From positions 1,008,276 through 1,046,578 of the forward strand of contig NZ_HE611050.1 of NCBI RefSeq assembly GCF_000285575.1: a DNA stretch of 38,303 bases, written 5' to 3'. The notes under the pieces were generated by a model. It did no database searches. It saw only the letters and a list, made by a program, of their open reading frames with translations, and was not told the origin of the DNA. Every line of letters begins with the position of its first letter. The first letter of the stretch is position 1. This document shows, one piece after another, positions 17,320 through 26,035 of the stretch. Position numbers and translations under genes: made by a program. Source of the stretch: Clostridium senegalense JC122. Its GTDB lineage: Bacteria; Bacillota; Clostridia; Clostridiales; Clostridiaceae.

Positions 17320-18612
17320 TTACATATCATATAAATTATTTGTATTATTAATTAAATTCTTAATATCATTTTCCTTACCTTCAAATTCTATTATATCTTT
17401 ACTTCCTTTTACTGACACACACATTATTGATACTACTAACCCCATTACATATAATACCAAAAGTGCATATTTTATCTTCATTATTTCACCTAAAAATCCT
17501 CCAACTAAACTTCCTAAAGGCATTAATCCCATGCTTAGTGTAGATGCTATAGCTGAAACCTTTCCTCTTTTATCTTTCGGTATAACAAGAATCATTGTAC
17601 TATTAAATATGTTGTTGAATACGGCTATACAAAACGCTGCTGTAAACATTATAAAAACAATTATATTATAATTTTTAATTAAAGGAAAAAGCACAATTTC
17701 TACTGCCCATAGTGTTAAAGAATACTTGTATATATAAAATTTATGCTTTTTCTTTAACTTAAATACTGATAATAAAATACTTCCTAAAACCATGCCCATG
17801 GCCATTATAGTCATCGTATATCCATATTTTTCTATGCCTAAAAATTTATTTTCTTTAAAATAAGGTATAAATAGTATCATTCCTGCATTAAAAAAGAAGT
17901 TTATACAACATACACATAAAAAAACATCCCTTAAGGTTTTAAAATTCCATATAAATTTAAATCCTTCTTTAAAATCCTCTTTAAATGAAATTTTATTTTT
18001 TTTCTTTATTAACTTAGGAACATCTATAAACAACTCTGTAAAAGAAGAAAATATATATGAAATTCCATTAAATAAAAACATATATGGCGCTCCTATTTCA
18101 ACATATATTATCCCTCCAACTGCATTTCCAACCATGTCCATACCTGACTGTGCTAAACTAGTTGCTGAATTTGCTTGAACAAGCTTTGACTCATGTACTA
18201 TATCTGGTTTAACAGCCATAACTGTTGGATTAAAAAATGCAGAACATAATCCATTTACAATCCCTACAATAAATACCATCCACACTTTTATAAATCCCAT
18301 AAGGGCTGCAATACCGACAAATGTAACAAAAACACCTCTAATAAAATCTGTTATAACTATAATCCTTTTTCTATCCCATCTATCAACAAACACCCCAGCA
18401 AAAGGTCCTAAAATTAACCTTGGCAACATTGTTAGTGCACTTAAAAGCCCCATAATAGCAGTTGAACCAGTAACGTCTAAAATCCAAAAGTCTAATGCTA
18501 TAGTGTATATAACATCACCTAAAACAGATACTAGCTGTCCTTGCCAAAGTAAGAAAAAATTCTTATTCCATAGTTTAATTTTTTCATTTTCAACTGGTTT
18601 AATTTCTCCCAT
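17320..18612 (-). CDS. MFS multidrug/macrolide-type efflux pump
   Basis: This is an intact 430-aa facilitator with 12 helices. The N-terminus reads IKLWNKNFFLLWQGQLVSVLGD, the loop 2-3 motif is VDRWDRKRIIVITDFIRG, and the second half has helices up to about residue 405 and a short acidic tail ending in NNTNNLYDM. It is a tandem copy of the 15979-17267 gene and very similar over the whole length, so duplication is recent or maintained. The ATG start has GGGGATG just upstream. It is 33 nt after the ABC-2 permease and probably in the same operon. Substrates are unknown; the family exports hydrophobic drugs by proton antiport. Confidence 0.88.
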   Translation of the reverse strand: MGEIKPVENEKIKLWNKNFFLLWQGQLVSVLGDVIYTIALDFWILDVTGSTAIMGLLSALTMLPRLILGPFAGVFVDRWDRKRIIVITDFIRGVFVTFVGIAALMGFIKVWMVFIVGIVNGLCSAFFNPTVMAVKPDIVHESKLVQANSATSLAQSGMDMVGNAVGGIIYVEIGAPYMFLFNGISYIFSSFTELFIDVPKLIKKKNKISFKEDFKEGFKFIWNFKTLRDVFLCVCCINFFFNAGMILFIPYFKENKFLGIEKYGYTMTIMAMGMVLGSILLSVFKLKKKHKFYIYKYSLTLWAVEIVLFPLIKNYNIIVFIMFTAAFCIAVFNNIFNSTMILVIPKDKRGKVSAIASTLSMGLMPLGSLVGGFLGEIMKIKYALLVLYVMGLVVSIMCVSVKGSKDIIEFEGKENDIKNLINNTNNLYDM

Positions 18613-18645
18613 GTATTCATCCCCTATACTATAATTTTTTTATAT

Positions 18646-19464
18646 CTAGTATCCAGATAACCCCTCCTGCCTACATTTCTTTTCTACTTTGTTAAAAATT
18701 AAAACTCCAAGAAATAAAAATACAAACATTGATATAACTAATATTAAAAATTCATATTTTAAATCCATAAATGGAGTTTCTCCTATAAGTAGTACCCTTG
18801 CACTATTATTCATATATGTTAATGGAATAATAAAACTTATAGGAAGTAAAAATCTTGGTAATACTTCTATAGGAAATGTTGATCCTGAAAACCCTTGCAT
18901 TAATCCATCTGATACATCTATTACTGTATTTTCATTTTTAATTATAAGAACTAAACTTGCTACAATTAACCCCAGTCCCATAAGTGAAAATAAAAATGGT
19001 ATTAAAAATATTATGCATTTCAATAGCTCTTTACTAAAGACATTGAAATTAAAAGCTAATCTACAAATAACACCAACAAGTATTACTTCAAATGTAGAAG
19101 TTATAAATTCGAATATAGTATTAGCTAAAACTAACACAATTCTATTTACTGGTGTTGTCCAATTTGATTCTAAAACTCCATCCCACATTTCTTCCTTCAA
19201 ACTATACCCTATGGACCACATAATAGCTGAAGAATAAACTGATATCATAAATCCTGTAACCATAAATCCCACATAATTATCACTACCGGTAAATTCTTTA
19301 AAACCACCAGTTCCTCCAAATCCTTTAGCCATTAGTATTTGTGGTGTTAGCCATATTATTGGCATTGCAAAAACCATTAATATATTTAATGGATATCTAA
19401 AATATATTTTTGCTCTTACTATAATTTTTTGTTTTATAACCCTTAATATATGCTTAAAACTCAT
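18646..19464 (-). CDS. ABC-2 type exporter permease
   Basis: This is a six-helix ABC-2 permease of about 272 aa. An open frame extends to 19575, but the ATG at 19464 (MSFKHILRVIKQKI) follows AGGGGG by 8 nt, and the extra upstream part merely overlaps the previous permease. Typical features are the amphipathic N-terminal start, RAKIYFRYPLNILMVFAMP, a long exoplasmic loop after helix 1, VLESNWTTPVNRIVLVLAN (the cytoplasmic loop that contacts the ATPase) and PLTYMNNSARVLLIGE near the end. It pairs with the 19476-20309 permease, so the exporter is probably a heterodimer of two different permeases. Confidence 0.85.
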   Translation of the reverse strand: MSFKHILRVIKQKIIVRAKIYFRYPLNILMVFAMPIIWLTPQILMAKGFGGTGGFKEFTGSDNYVGFMVTGFMISVYSSAIMWSIGYSLKEEMWDGVLESNWTTPVNRIVLVLANTIFEFITSTFEVILVGVICRLAFNFNVFSKELLKCIIFLIPFLFSLMGLGLIVASLVLIIKNENTVIDVSDGLMQGFSGSTFPIEVLPRFLLPISFIIPLTYMNNSARVLLIGETPFMDLKYEFLILVISMFVFLFLGVLIFNKVEKKCRQEGLSGY

Positions 19465-19475
19465 AGTAAATCCCC

Positions 19476-20309
19476 CTAAAACCTTGATAGCAAACCATCT
19501 TCTCTTACTTTTCTTTCTAATACCCAAAATATTAATCTTCCAATAATAAAATAAATTACTCCTAATATCAGGCATAACATTAATGATTTACCTGAATCAA
19601 TTAGACTATTGCCATTTAACATAACAGATCTTGCAGCTTCAATTCCAAATGTAAATGATAATGATTTTGAAATCACTTGCATAGATTTTGGCATAACAAT
19701 TATAGGAAATGATATTCCTGCAAATACCATAACTATTCCCCTTACTATATGAACAGCTACATTAGCTTCTTTAAGCCATAAGACTAAACTTGCCAGTATA
19801 CTTCCAATTCCAATAACTCCTATTAAAATTACAGCAAAAATCACTATCCATTGAAGTAAATTTCCTTTGATCTCTAATCCATACAAAACTTTATATTCTA
19901 AAATAGATATAACTATGTATAGAAACGATCTTATTACTGTTATAACTGAACCACCTATCATAATATCAAATTTATTTATTGGGCATATCCATAAAGACTC
20001 TAAAGTTCCTTTTTTCTGTTCAACTCTTAAAAATGATCCAAAGCTCCATAATGTCATATTTACCCACATATACACTAGTGAACCAATAAGAATATATCCT
20101 TTAAAATCTGAATAGCCTGTAATCTTCATAAAGTTACCAGCAAAACTTCCATCCTTACCAGACAATACAATAGCATTTAATATATAAATCAAAGGAAACA
20201 CTGCCGGCCAAATAATTAATCCTATTATCCAATCTCTATATCTTACTAGCTCTATTAATCCCTTTTTCCCCATTGCCATTATTACCTTAAACCTTTTCAC
20301 ATTATACAC
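19476..20309 (-). CDS. ABC-2 type exporter permease
   Basis: This is a 277-aa permease with six predicted helices and the ABC-2 pattern KKGTLESLWICPINKFDIMIGG (coupling loop), comparable to LESNWTTPVNR in its neighbour. The start is GTG, placed immediately after the stop of the ATPase gene (TAG-GTG), so translation is likely coupled. It lies between the ATPase and the second permease. The set resembles daunorubicin-, lantibiotic- or polysaccharide-type exporters; the substrate is not predictable. Confidence 0.85.
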   Translation of the reverse strand: MYNVKRFKVIMAMGKKGLIELVRYRDWIIGLIIWPAVFPLIYILNAIVLSGKDGSFAGNFMKITGYSDFKGYILIGSLVYMWVNMTLWSFGSFLRVEQKKGTLESLWICPINKFDIMIGGSVITVIRSFLYIVISILEYKVLYGLEIKGNLLQWIVIFAVILIGVIGIGSILASLVLWLKEANVAVHIVRGIVMVFAGISFPIIVMPKSMQVISKSLSFTFGIEAARSVMLNGNSLIDSGKSLMLCLILGVIYFIIGRLIFWVLERKVREDGLLSRF

Positions 20310-21308
20310 CTACTCTCTCAAAGCCTTACCTGTTAATTTTATAAAAACATCCTCTAAAGAAGGCTTTAAAACATTTATATTTCTAATACTTGTATTAAAT
20401 TCATTTAATACATTTAGAATAGGTTGTATTATATCTATGCCATCATTATGGTGAATCAATACTTCATAAGTTCCTTTGTTGGATAAATACGTTGAATTAA
20501 CATTTTCTATTAGATTAATTAACTCTAATTTTTTTAGCATCTCTTCTTTTACATTATCAACTTCTATTTTTAAACTACTAATATCTGAAATACTTTCTTT
20601 TAAATTATCTGGTGTATCAAGAGCAATAATTTCTCCATTATCAATTATTGCAATTCTATCACATAAAAAATCTGCTTCTTCCATATAATGTGTTGTTAAT
20701 AAAATTGTCTTACCCTCATTTTTCAATGACAATATTATATCTCTTAAATTTAATGCAGATTGTGGGTCTAATCCTAAAGTAGGTTCATCTAATAAAATCA
20801 CTGGAGCATCAGGTATAAGCGCCTTGCCTAATGCGACCTTTTGTTTCATACCTGTGGAAAATTTTTCTACTGTTATATCTGCTTTATCAATTATCCCTAA
20901 TCTTTTTAATATCTTTTCAGTTCTTTGTTTCCCTTCTTTTGAACTAAATCCATATAAACTCGCAAAATATTCTAAATTTTCTCTAGCTGTTAATTTCCAA
21001 TATACACTTCTGTCCCCTGCTAAAATACTTCCTATCTGAGATAAAGCTTTTATTTGATCTTTTTCACTGTCTATTCCATTAACCTTTATCATTCCATCTG
21101 TTGGTCTTAAAAGTCCCATTATCATTTTTATAACAGTTGTTTTTCCTGCTCCATTAGGCCCTAAAAGTCCAAAAATCTCCCCTTTTTTAATATTAAAACT
21201 TACATCTTTTACAGCTTTAAATTCTGTTTTTTCAATAGTTTTTAAAATTTTTTTCTTCCTTACTATAAAAGTTTTCTTAACATTTTTTATTTGTACAACT
21301 TCTTCCAT
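20310..21308 (-). CDS. ABC-2 type exporter ATPase
   Basis: This 332-aa ATPase is of the CcmA/DrrA type. It has Walker A GPNGAGKT near residue 50, signature FSTGMKQKVALGKALI, Walker B VILLDEPTLGLDP, LTTHYMEEADFLCDRIAII, and a C-terminal extension of about 90 aa that ends in VLKPSLEDVFIKLTGK, the usual ending of DrrA-like ATPases. The insert before Walker A (RKKKILKTIEKTEFKAV) is somewhat long. The ATG follows AGGGGG by 6 nt. It is the first exporter gene, 93 nt after the small membrane protein. A dyad (ATTTCAAAATGAAAT core near 21352-21366) lies between them and may be regulatory or a weak terminator. Confidence 0.88.
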   Translation of the reverse strand: MEEVVQIKNVKKTFIVRKKKILKTIEKTEFKAVKDVSFNIKKGEIFGLLGPNGAGKTTVIKMIMGLLRPTDGMIKVNGIDSEKDQIKALSQIGSILAGDRSVYWKLTARENLEYFASLYGFSSKEGKQRTEKILKRLGIIDKADITVEKFSTGMKQKVALGKALIPDAPVILLDEPTLGLDPQSALNLRDIILSLKNEGKTILLTTHYMEEADFLCDRIAIIDNGEIIALDTPDNLKESISDISSLKIEVDNVKEEMLKKLELINLIENVNSTYLSNKGTYEVLIHHNDGIDIIQPILNVLNEFNTSIRNINVLKPSLEDVFIKLTGKALRE

Positions 21309-21401
21309 AAAATCCCCCTAAAATATACCCTTTTATAAAATTAAATATTAGAATTTCAAAATGAAATTCTAATATTTAATACTTGAACACAAAATTTAAA
21401 T

Positions 21402-21683
21402 TTATATTATAATTTTTACACAGCTTCCATCACGTTCTTCTATATCAACCATAGCCATACCCTTACAACTTTTTTTCAAATCTTTAAATGCTTTTTTTAA
21501 TGTTCTTTTATCAATGTTTTTTAAAAATTCTAATGCTTCCTCGTTTATTTTATCTTTGGAACCTTTATTTTTTGCTCCATACTTTCCAGCTAATGATATA
21601 CAGTTTATAGCTATGGATATACAAAACATAGGAATTGGTATAATAAATTTTCTCCCCATATTTTCCTTTATAATTATTTTCAT
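21402..21683 (-). CDS. Small membrane-anchored protein sharing a domain with the upstream SHOCT-like gene
   Basis: This is a 93-aa protein with no known function that I recognise. It has a short N-terminal strand (KIIIKENMGRKFIIPIPMF), one hydrophobic segment (about 14-34), a charged middle and an ending MAMVDIEERDGSCVKIII. The pattern (basic strand, IPIP, hydrophobic helix, roughly 30 residues, V-x-VE-x-x-x-G-x-x-V-x-I-x-I) also describes the C-terminal 75 residues of the 21732-22193 product, so the two share a domain. It lies 48 nt after that gene. Small proteins of this type often accompany DUF2089 regulators in clostridia. A sensing or anchoring role is speculation. Confidence 0.65.
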   Translation of the reverse strand: MKIIIKENMGRKFIIPIPMFCISIAINCISLAGKYGAKNKGSKDKINEEALEFLKNIDKRTLKKAFKDLKKSCKGMAMVDIEERDGSCVKIII

Positions 21684-21731
21684 AGTTCTACCTACTTTAT
21701 TACTTTTTAATTAACATTTTTCAAAATAAAT

Positions 21732-22193
21732 TTATTTTATTTCAACTATTACAATATCGCCTTCTGCACTTTCAACTTCTACAATTCTTCCTGTAATTCC
21801 TTGATCTATAGCATTTCTTATTAAGTCCATATCCACCTTATCCTCAACTTTTGACATAGATGGAATCTTATTAGTTGCTGCTAACATTAATTTTATAAAT
21901 TTTATAGGTATTTTTATTTTAACTTTGTCTCCATCATTAGAAATAACAAAAACATACAACATAATTTCACTGTTTTTAGGAACTTCTGCTAAAAATTTCT
22001 CTCCTTCCTCTTTTAACAATTGTAATTGAGTTTCATCTAATTTTTTTGAGACATTTTCATTATCATATTCATCTTTAATTTCTACATTCTCCTCGACACT
22101 ATTTTTTAATGATGCTATAAGACTTGCTCCAGTTTCTGCATCAATTTTTCCTTCTTCTATCATTTTTAAAACTCTTAAAACTTCTGTTTGCAT
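21732..22193 (-). CDS. SHOCT-like/YvlB-type protein of the DUF2089 operon
   Basis: This is a 153-aa soluble protein. The N-terminus (LRVLKMIEEGKIDAETGASL, residues 6-25) is a short helical oligomerisation-type motif seen in YvlB/SHOCT-like proteins and resembling the C-terminus of the DUF2089 product encoded just upstream. The middle is acidic. The C-terminal part (KVKIKIPIKFIKLMLAATNK through GRIVEVESAEGDIVIVEIK) is a repeat-like domain also present in the 21402-21683 product. It lies 72 nt after the DUF2089 gene and is likely co-transcribed with it. Its role is unknown; sharing one motif with each neighbour suggests it bridges them. Confidence 0.7.
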   Translation of the reverse strand: MQTEVLRVLKMIEEGKIDAETGASLIASLKNSVEENVEIKDEYDNENVSKKLDETQLQLLKEEGEKFLAEVPKNSEIMLYVFVISNDGDKVKIKIPIKFIKLMLAATNKIPSMSKVEDKVDMDLIRNAIDQGITGRIVEVESAEGDIVIVEIK

Positions 22194-22265
22194 TTTCCCT
22201 CTCCTTTTTTCGAATTTTCTGTATATTATTTCAATAGGTTCTTATATATTTTAAGAACCCTTTAA

Positions 22266-22640
22266 TTACCTTAATAAATTCATTGCTTCTTCTGCTGTTA
22301 TTTTCCCATTCTCAAGCATATCTAAAATTTCATTATTATTAGATGTTTTGTTATATGCTTCATCTTCAGGAAAACTTGTATTTAAATCAAGAGCATTAAT
22401 TACATCATCCAGTTTTCCTCTAACTGTTGGATATGATACCCCTAATTTCTTTTCAACATCTTTTATGCTTCCTCTACACTTTAGAAAAATTTCTATAAAT
22501 TTTAATTGGTCTTTAGAAAGACTTTCAAATTTTGAAAATGAAAATTCATTTTCTATAACAGTATTGCATTTATTACATTTCAATTTAACGATTTTTAAGC
22601 TATGATTACATATAGGACATTTGCTAAGAACTTTATACAT
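22266..22640 (-). CDS. DUF2089-family zinc-ribbon/HTH regulator
   Basis: This 124-aa protein has a zinc-ribbon start (C8-x2-C11 and C22-x2-C25), an HTH with LSKDQLKFIEIFLKCRGSIK and VEKKLGVSYPTVRGKLDDVI (about 40-80), a polar linker and the C-terminal motif MLENGKITAEEAMNLLR. This order is that of DUF2089 proteins, thought to be transcription factors. The ATG start has GGAGG 11 nt upstream. It heads a run of minus-strand genes ending with an ABC-2 exporter and MFS pumps, so it is the likely regulator of that efflux operon. The SHOCT-like partner may modulate it through the shared C-terminal motif; this is inference. Confidence 0.82.
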   Translation of the reverse strand: MYKVLSKCPICNHSLKIVKLKCNKCNTVIENEFSFSKFESLSKDQLKFIEIFLKCRGSIKDVEKKLGVSYPTVRGKLDDVINALDLNTSFPEDEAYNKTSNNNEILDMLENGKITAEEAMNLLR

Positions 22641-22782
22641 CTTTATAAATTCCTCCTTATATTAATAATTATATGATAACTATTCTGTTTAGTAAACACT
22701 TTAATTGAATATTTTTATTTTAAAATTAATTTTTTAAACTTTATTCATAATTTAAATTAAATAAATTAATTTAAACATTAAC

Positions 22783-23414
22783 TTATTTAATTTCTATCCA
22801 AATCTCTTTTAATGAATTTATTATATTTTTCAAGTTTATAACTTCAACTACTTCTACCCCACCAATCTCCAATACTTTGTCCTTAGCAAAAATTATAAAT
22901 AATTCTTCTAATTTGTTCTTTTTTAATATTATTAAATTATAATCTTCACATTGAATATCATTAAACCTTTCTTTTATATCCTCTATTATACTAACTAAAT
23001 CTTTAATAGAAATCCCTTTTATTTTAAGTAATTTATCAAATAAACTTAATGCAACACTTTCTGAAAAGTTAAATTCTAAACAATTACCAAAGTTATATTT
23101 ATATAATGTAAGTGTTGCTACAGAAACTAGCTTTTTTCTAATAACAATTTTTCATTTATTTTAAAATTTTCTGGTTTAGATGAAAACATATTTGCCATAT
23201 CATCTAAGGATATTTCATCTTTTAATGTTATTATTTTATTTATTCTTTCCAAAACTTCTTCTCGTGGGAAAAAAGTTTCTTGACCTGTAAAAGTTGCTAT
23301 TTTCATAAACCATTCTTCTGGTATTACCTTTTTTCTTTTCCATCTATAAAGTTGTCCATAAGAAATTCCTGTTAATTCTAAAAGTTCTTTTTTTGAAATT
23401 AAATCTTGTTCCAT
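22783..23414 (-). pseudogene. DUF4004-family MerR-like regulator, one frameshift
   Basis: The first 95 codons ([36 protein letters not shown], then [19 protein letters not shown]) form a MerR-like HTH of the DUF4004 type. The frame stops after LLLEKS at an A6 run (23132-23137). One more A continues to [20 protein letters not shown] and about 115 further codons, ending SLKEIWIEIK and stop at 22783. That restores the usual family length of about 200 aa. The ATG follows AAGGAGG by 9 nt. A palindrome at 23452-23487 directly upstream is probably its own operator. The 95-aa product would retain the DNA-binding domain, so even the broken form might bind. A sequencing error is a live alternative. Confidence 0.85.
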
Positions 23415-23451
23415 ATTAAAAACCTCCTTTTTATAGATGTTTATTTATTAT

Positions 23452-23487
23452 ATATACAGTATAGCAAAACATTGTTATACTGTATAT
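23452..23487. promoter_or_regulatory. Palindromic operator upstream of the DUF4004 gene
   Basis: Perfect 12-bp arms ATATACAGTATA and TATACTGTATAT are separated by 12 bp, 38 nt upstream of the DUF4004 start and next to a minus-strand TATAAT (23447-23452 region). Its position over the promoter suggests autorepression. Confidence 0.6.
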
Positions 23488-23634
23488 GAATTTTAAGTCT
23501 TATTGTGTAACAATATTCATCTATATCTTTAATTTTCTTATAAGATAATTCACAATATAAACATATAAATTTTATTAAAAAACATATAAAAATTTATAAT
23601 TAATTTCTTCTCCATGTTAAAATCATCAGAAAAA

Positions 23635-23662
23635 GCCATCAGAACAATATTATTCTAATGGC
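23635..23662 (-). terminator. Intrinsic terminator of the chemoreceptor gene
   Basis: GCCATTAGAA pairs with TTCTGATGGC (one G-T pair) around an 8-nt loop, followed by TTTTTC on the minus strand. It begins 13 nt past the stop. Confidence 0.88.
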
Positions 23663-23674
23663 CTAAAAATATTA

Positions 23675-25699
23675 TTAATTTTCTAACTTAAAATATGATA
23701 TAGTTTCTTTTATTGTTTCTGATAGTATTAGTAATTCATCTGTACTTCGGGTAATCATTTCAAGTGATCCCGTTTGCTCTGTTGTAGATTTATTAACTTC
23801 TTCTGCTAGTGCTGCAACTTCTTCCGCTACTGCTGCAACCTGAGTTATCGAGTCCACAACATCTTTTTTAGTTAAATTAATTGTTCCAATTTCATTATTC
23901 ATAACAGTCATTGCATCAAACATATTTTTTAAACACTTATTCATATTTAAAAAAGATTGCCTCATCATATTGAATGACTCTACTTGTTCTTTGCTTAAAT
24001 CATTAGAAGTTTCAAAAGCCTTTTCTGTAGATTTTATTACTTTATTTATCCCTGAAATTATGGATTGTATATTTTCAGTTGCATCTTCCGTTTCATGAGA
24101 TAATACTCTAATTTCTTCTGCTACCACAGCAAAACCTTTACCCATTTCACCTGCTTTAGCTGCTTCAATAGATGCATTTAATGACAATAAATTAGTTTGC
24201 TGAGATATTTTATTTATCGTAACCACAATAGTTGAAATATCACTCATTTGTTCTATTAATGTTAATACTGAATTTTTAACTGTTTCGAAGCTATCTATAG
24301 AATTTTTATTAGCTTCTGCTAAAAACTTAATTTTTGATGTGCTATCATTTAATGAATCCATGACCTCTTTACCTTGTTCTTCCATTTGTAAATTTTTATT
24401 TGCTAACAATTCTATTTTTTCTTCTAAGGCTTGAGTTTTTAAACTTACTTTTTCAGCATCATTTGCTTGAACAACTATTCCTTGAGTTATTTCATCTATA
24501 GATGCCTTTATTTCAGCATTAGATTCTCTAAAATTTTCATTAATATTTTTTAATTCTGTTGATGATTTTTCTAATTGTTCTACAGATGAAAAAGAACTTC
24601 CTATTAGATTTTTTAAGCTTTCTATCATCTTATTTACATCATTAGCTAGTATTTCAATTTCATCATCACTATTAATCTCATTAACCTTTATAGATAAATC
24701 ACCATCTGCTACTTTTTTTACTTTTCCGCTTAATAATTTTATAGGTTTGGTGATTTTTTTTCCAAACACATACATAACAAATATACCTATAAATATAACA
24801 ACTATAAATACAATTAGTATTTTAACCACCATATTCATAACTGGAGCTAACATATCTTTTTTAGATCCACTTGAAAACATAATCCAGTCTGTTCCATCTA
24901 TTTTAGAATATGCAGAAACTTTTTTTTCACCATTGTATTTATATTCAAATAAACCATTATCTTTTATATCTCCATTGTTTAATAATTCATTTAGTGCATC
25001 AAGATTTATACTTTTACCAATTAAACTCTTATCTTCATGGAATAAAACATTATGATTTTTATCAACTAAATAATTGTAAAATCCATCATTCTTAAATTTT
25101 TCCACTATTTCAGTAAAACTTTCCACTTTTATTTCTTTAGATATAGTTCCATTAAATTTATTATTTTTATCTACTATTGGCTTAGATGCCACACATACTA
25201 AATTATCACTTATTAAAGATTTTTTCACTGAAGAAATATTTTTTTCACCATTATCCCTAGTTTTTATAAAAAACTCTTCACTACTAATATTTTCTCCTAT
25301 AACACTTGAGTTAGTAGCAAGTAATATTTTTCCTTCTTTATTAGTTATAAATATTTCTTCTATAAAATTATTATTTTTTTTCTCATTATTAAATGTTTCT
25401 AATATCTCTTTATTTAAAGTTATTATCTTTTCATCAACAGCTTGTCCGTTATTATCTATAACTAACTGAATATATCCTTCTTGATAGCTATCTAATTGTC
25501 CTACCTCTTTGTCCATAAGCTGATGAATAGACTCACTAGCTCCCTTTACATTTGTAGTAAATATTTCTGTAACTTTATCTGAAAAGAAATTACTACTTAA
25601 TCCTATAATTATAAAGCTAAATAGAAGTACAATTAGAATTATAATTATGCTCATAATAAACATTAATTTACCTTGTATAGATTTTAATTTGTTTTTCAT
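23675..25699 (-). CDS. Methyl-accepting chemotaxis protein with Cache sensor
   Basis: This is a 674-aa chemoreceptor. TM1 (about 12-34) is followed by an extracellular sensor of about 250 aa with dCache-like features ([47 protein letters not shown]). TM2 is at about 290-312 ([22 protein letters not shown]). A HAMP domain begins [20 protein letters not shown] and leads to a long coiled-coil signalling domain with tip [20 protein letters not shown] and [17 protein letters not shown]. The ligand is unknown. It is monocistronic, with a terminator right after it and a divergent copy of a repeat element upstream. No other chemotaxis gene is in the window. It is intact and ordinary for Clostridium. 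Confidence 0.93.
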   Translation of the reverse strand: MKNKLKSIQGKLMFIMSIIIILIVLLFSFIIIGLSSNFFSDKVTEIFTTNVKGASESIHQLMDKEVGQLDSYQEGYIQLVIDNNGQAVDEKIITLNKEILETFNNEKKNNNFIEEIFITNKEGKILLATNSSVIGENISSEEFFIKTRDNGEKNISSVKKSLISDNLVCVASKPIVDKNNKFNGTISKEIKVESFTEIVEKFKNDGFYNYLVDKNHNVLFHEDKSLIGKSINLDALNELLNNGDIKDNGLFEYKYNGEKKVSAYSKIDGTDWIMFSSGSKKDMLAPVMNMVVKILIVFIVVIFIGIFVMYVFGKKITKPIKLLSGKVKKVADGDLSIKVNEINSDDEIEILANDVNKMIESLKNLIGSSFSSVEQLEKSSTELKNINENFRESNAEIKASIDEITQGIVVQANDAEKVSLKTQALEEKIELLANKNLQMEEQGKEVMDSLNDSTSKIKFLAEANKNSIDSFETVKNSVLTLIEQMSDISTIVVTINKISQQTNLLSLNASIEAAKAGEMGKGFAVVAEEIRVLSHETEDATENIQSIISGINKVIKSTEKAFETSNDLSKEQVESFNMMRQSFLNMNKCLKNMFDAMTVMNNEIGTINLTKKDVVDSITQVAAVAEEVAALAEEVNKSTTEQTGSLEMITRSTDELLILSETIKETISYFKLEN

Positions 25700-25770
25700 A
25701 CTACTCCTCCTTAGCTAAGCTAATAAGTAGTTTTTATACAACCTATTAACAAATTAAAATTTTCATAGAA

Positions 25771-25925
25771 CTATAGAGTTTTTAAATTATTCATTTTAAA
25801 ACTTGAATATCTAAGATAATAAAACATATTGGAAAATACTTAAAATTATATAGTTCTACATAATATAATATATACTTATTAAATAAAAAGTGGCACTATA
25901 TATGGAAAGTAAAATTTATGCTTAA
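25771..25925 (+). repeat. Divergent third copy of the intergenic repeat (copy C)
   Basis: The stretch with TTAAATTATTCATTTTAAAACT and ACTTGAATATC aligns by eye with copy A (28571-28727), including TTCATT, AAAACTTGAATATC and a later TTATT-AATAAA segment. It is clearly more diverged than A and B, with no sharp ends. The 25700-26035 interval holds nothing else that I can identify. Confidence 0.4.
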
Positions 25926-26002
25926 TGGTTTCCAAAAGACATAGTTTTTTTAATCATCTAGAAAAATTTAATTAAAATAAATAGAAAACTTAAAATTAAA
26001 TA

Positions 26003-26027
26003 AAACCGTAATATACACTACGGCTTT
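26003..26027 (-). terminator. Weak terminator after the MerR gene
   Basis: GCCGTA and TACGGT with flanking A/T pairs form a short stem with an 8-nt loop, followed by TTTATTTAATTTT on the minus strand. It is 9 nt past the stop. Confidence 0.6.
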
Positions 26028-26035
26028 ACATATTA

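Noticed and set aside
18646-19575. 309-codon form of the second ABC-2 permease
   Set aside because: The extension overlaps the preceding permease; the ATG at 19464 has AGGGGG at 8 nt.
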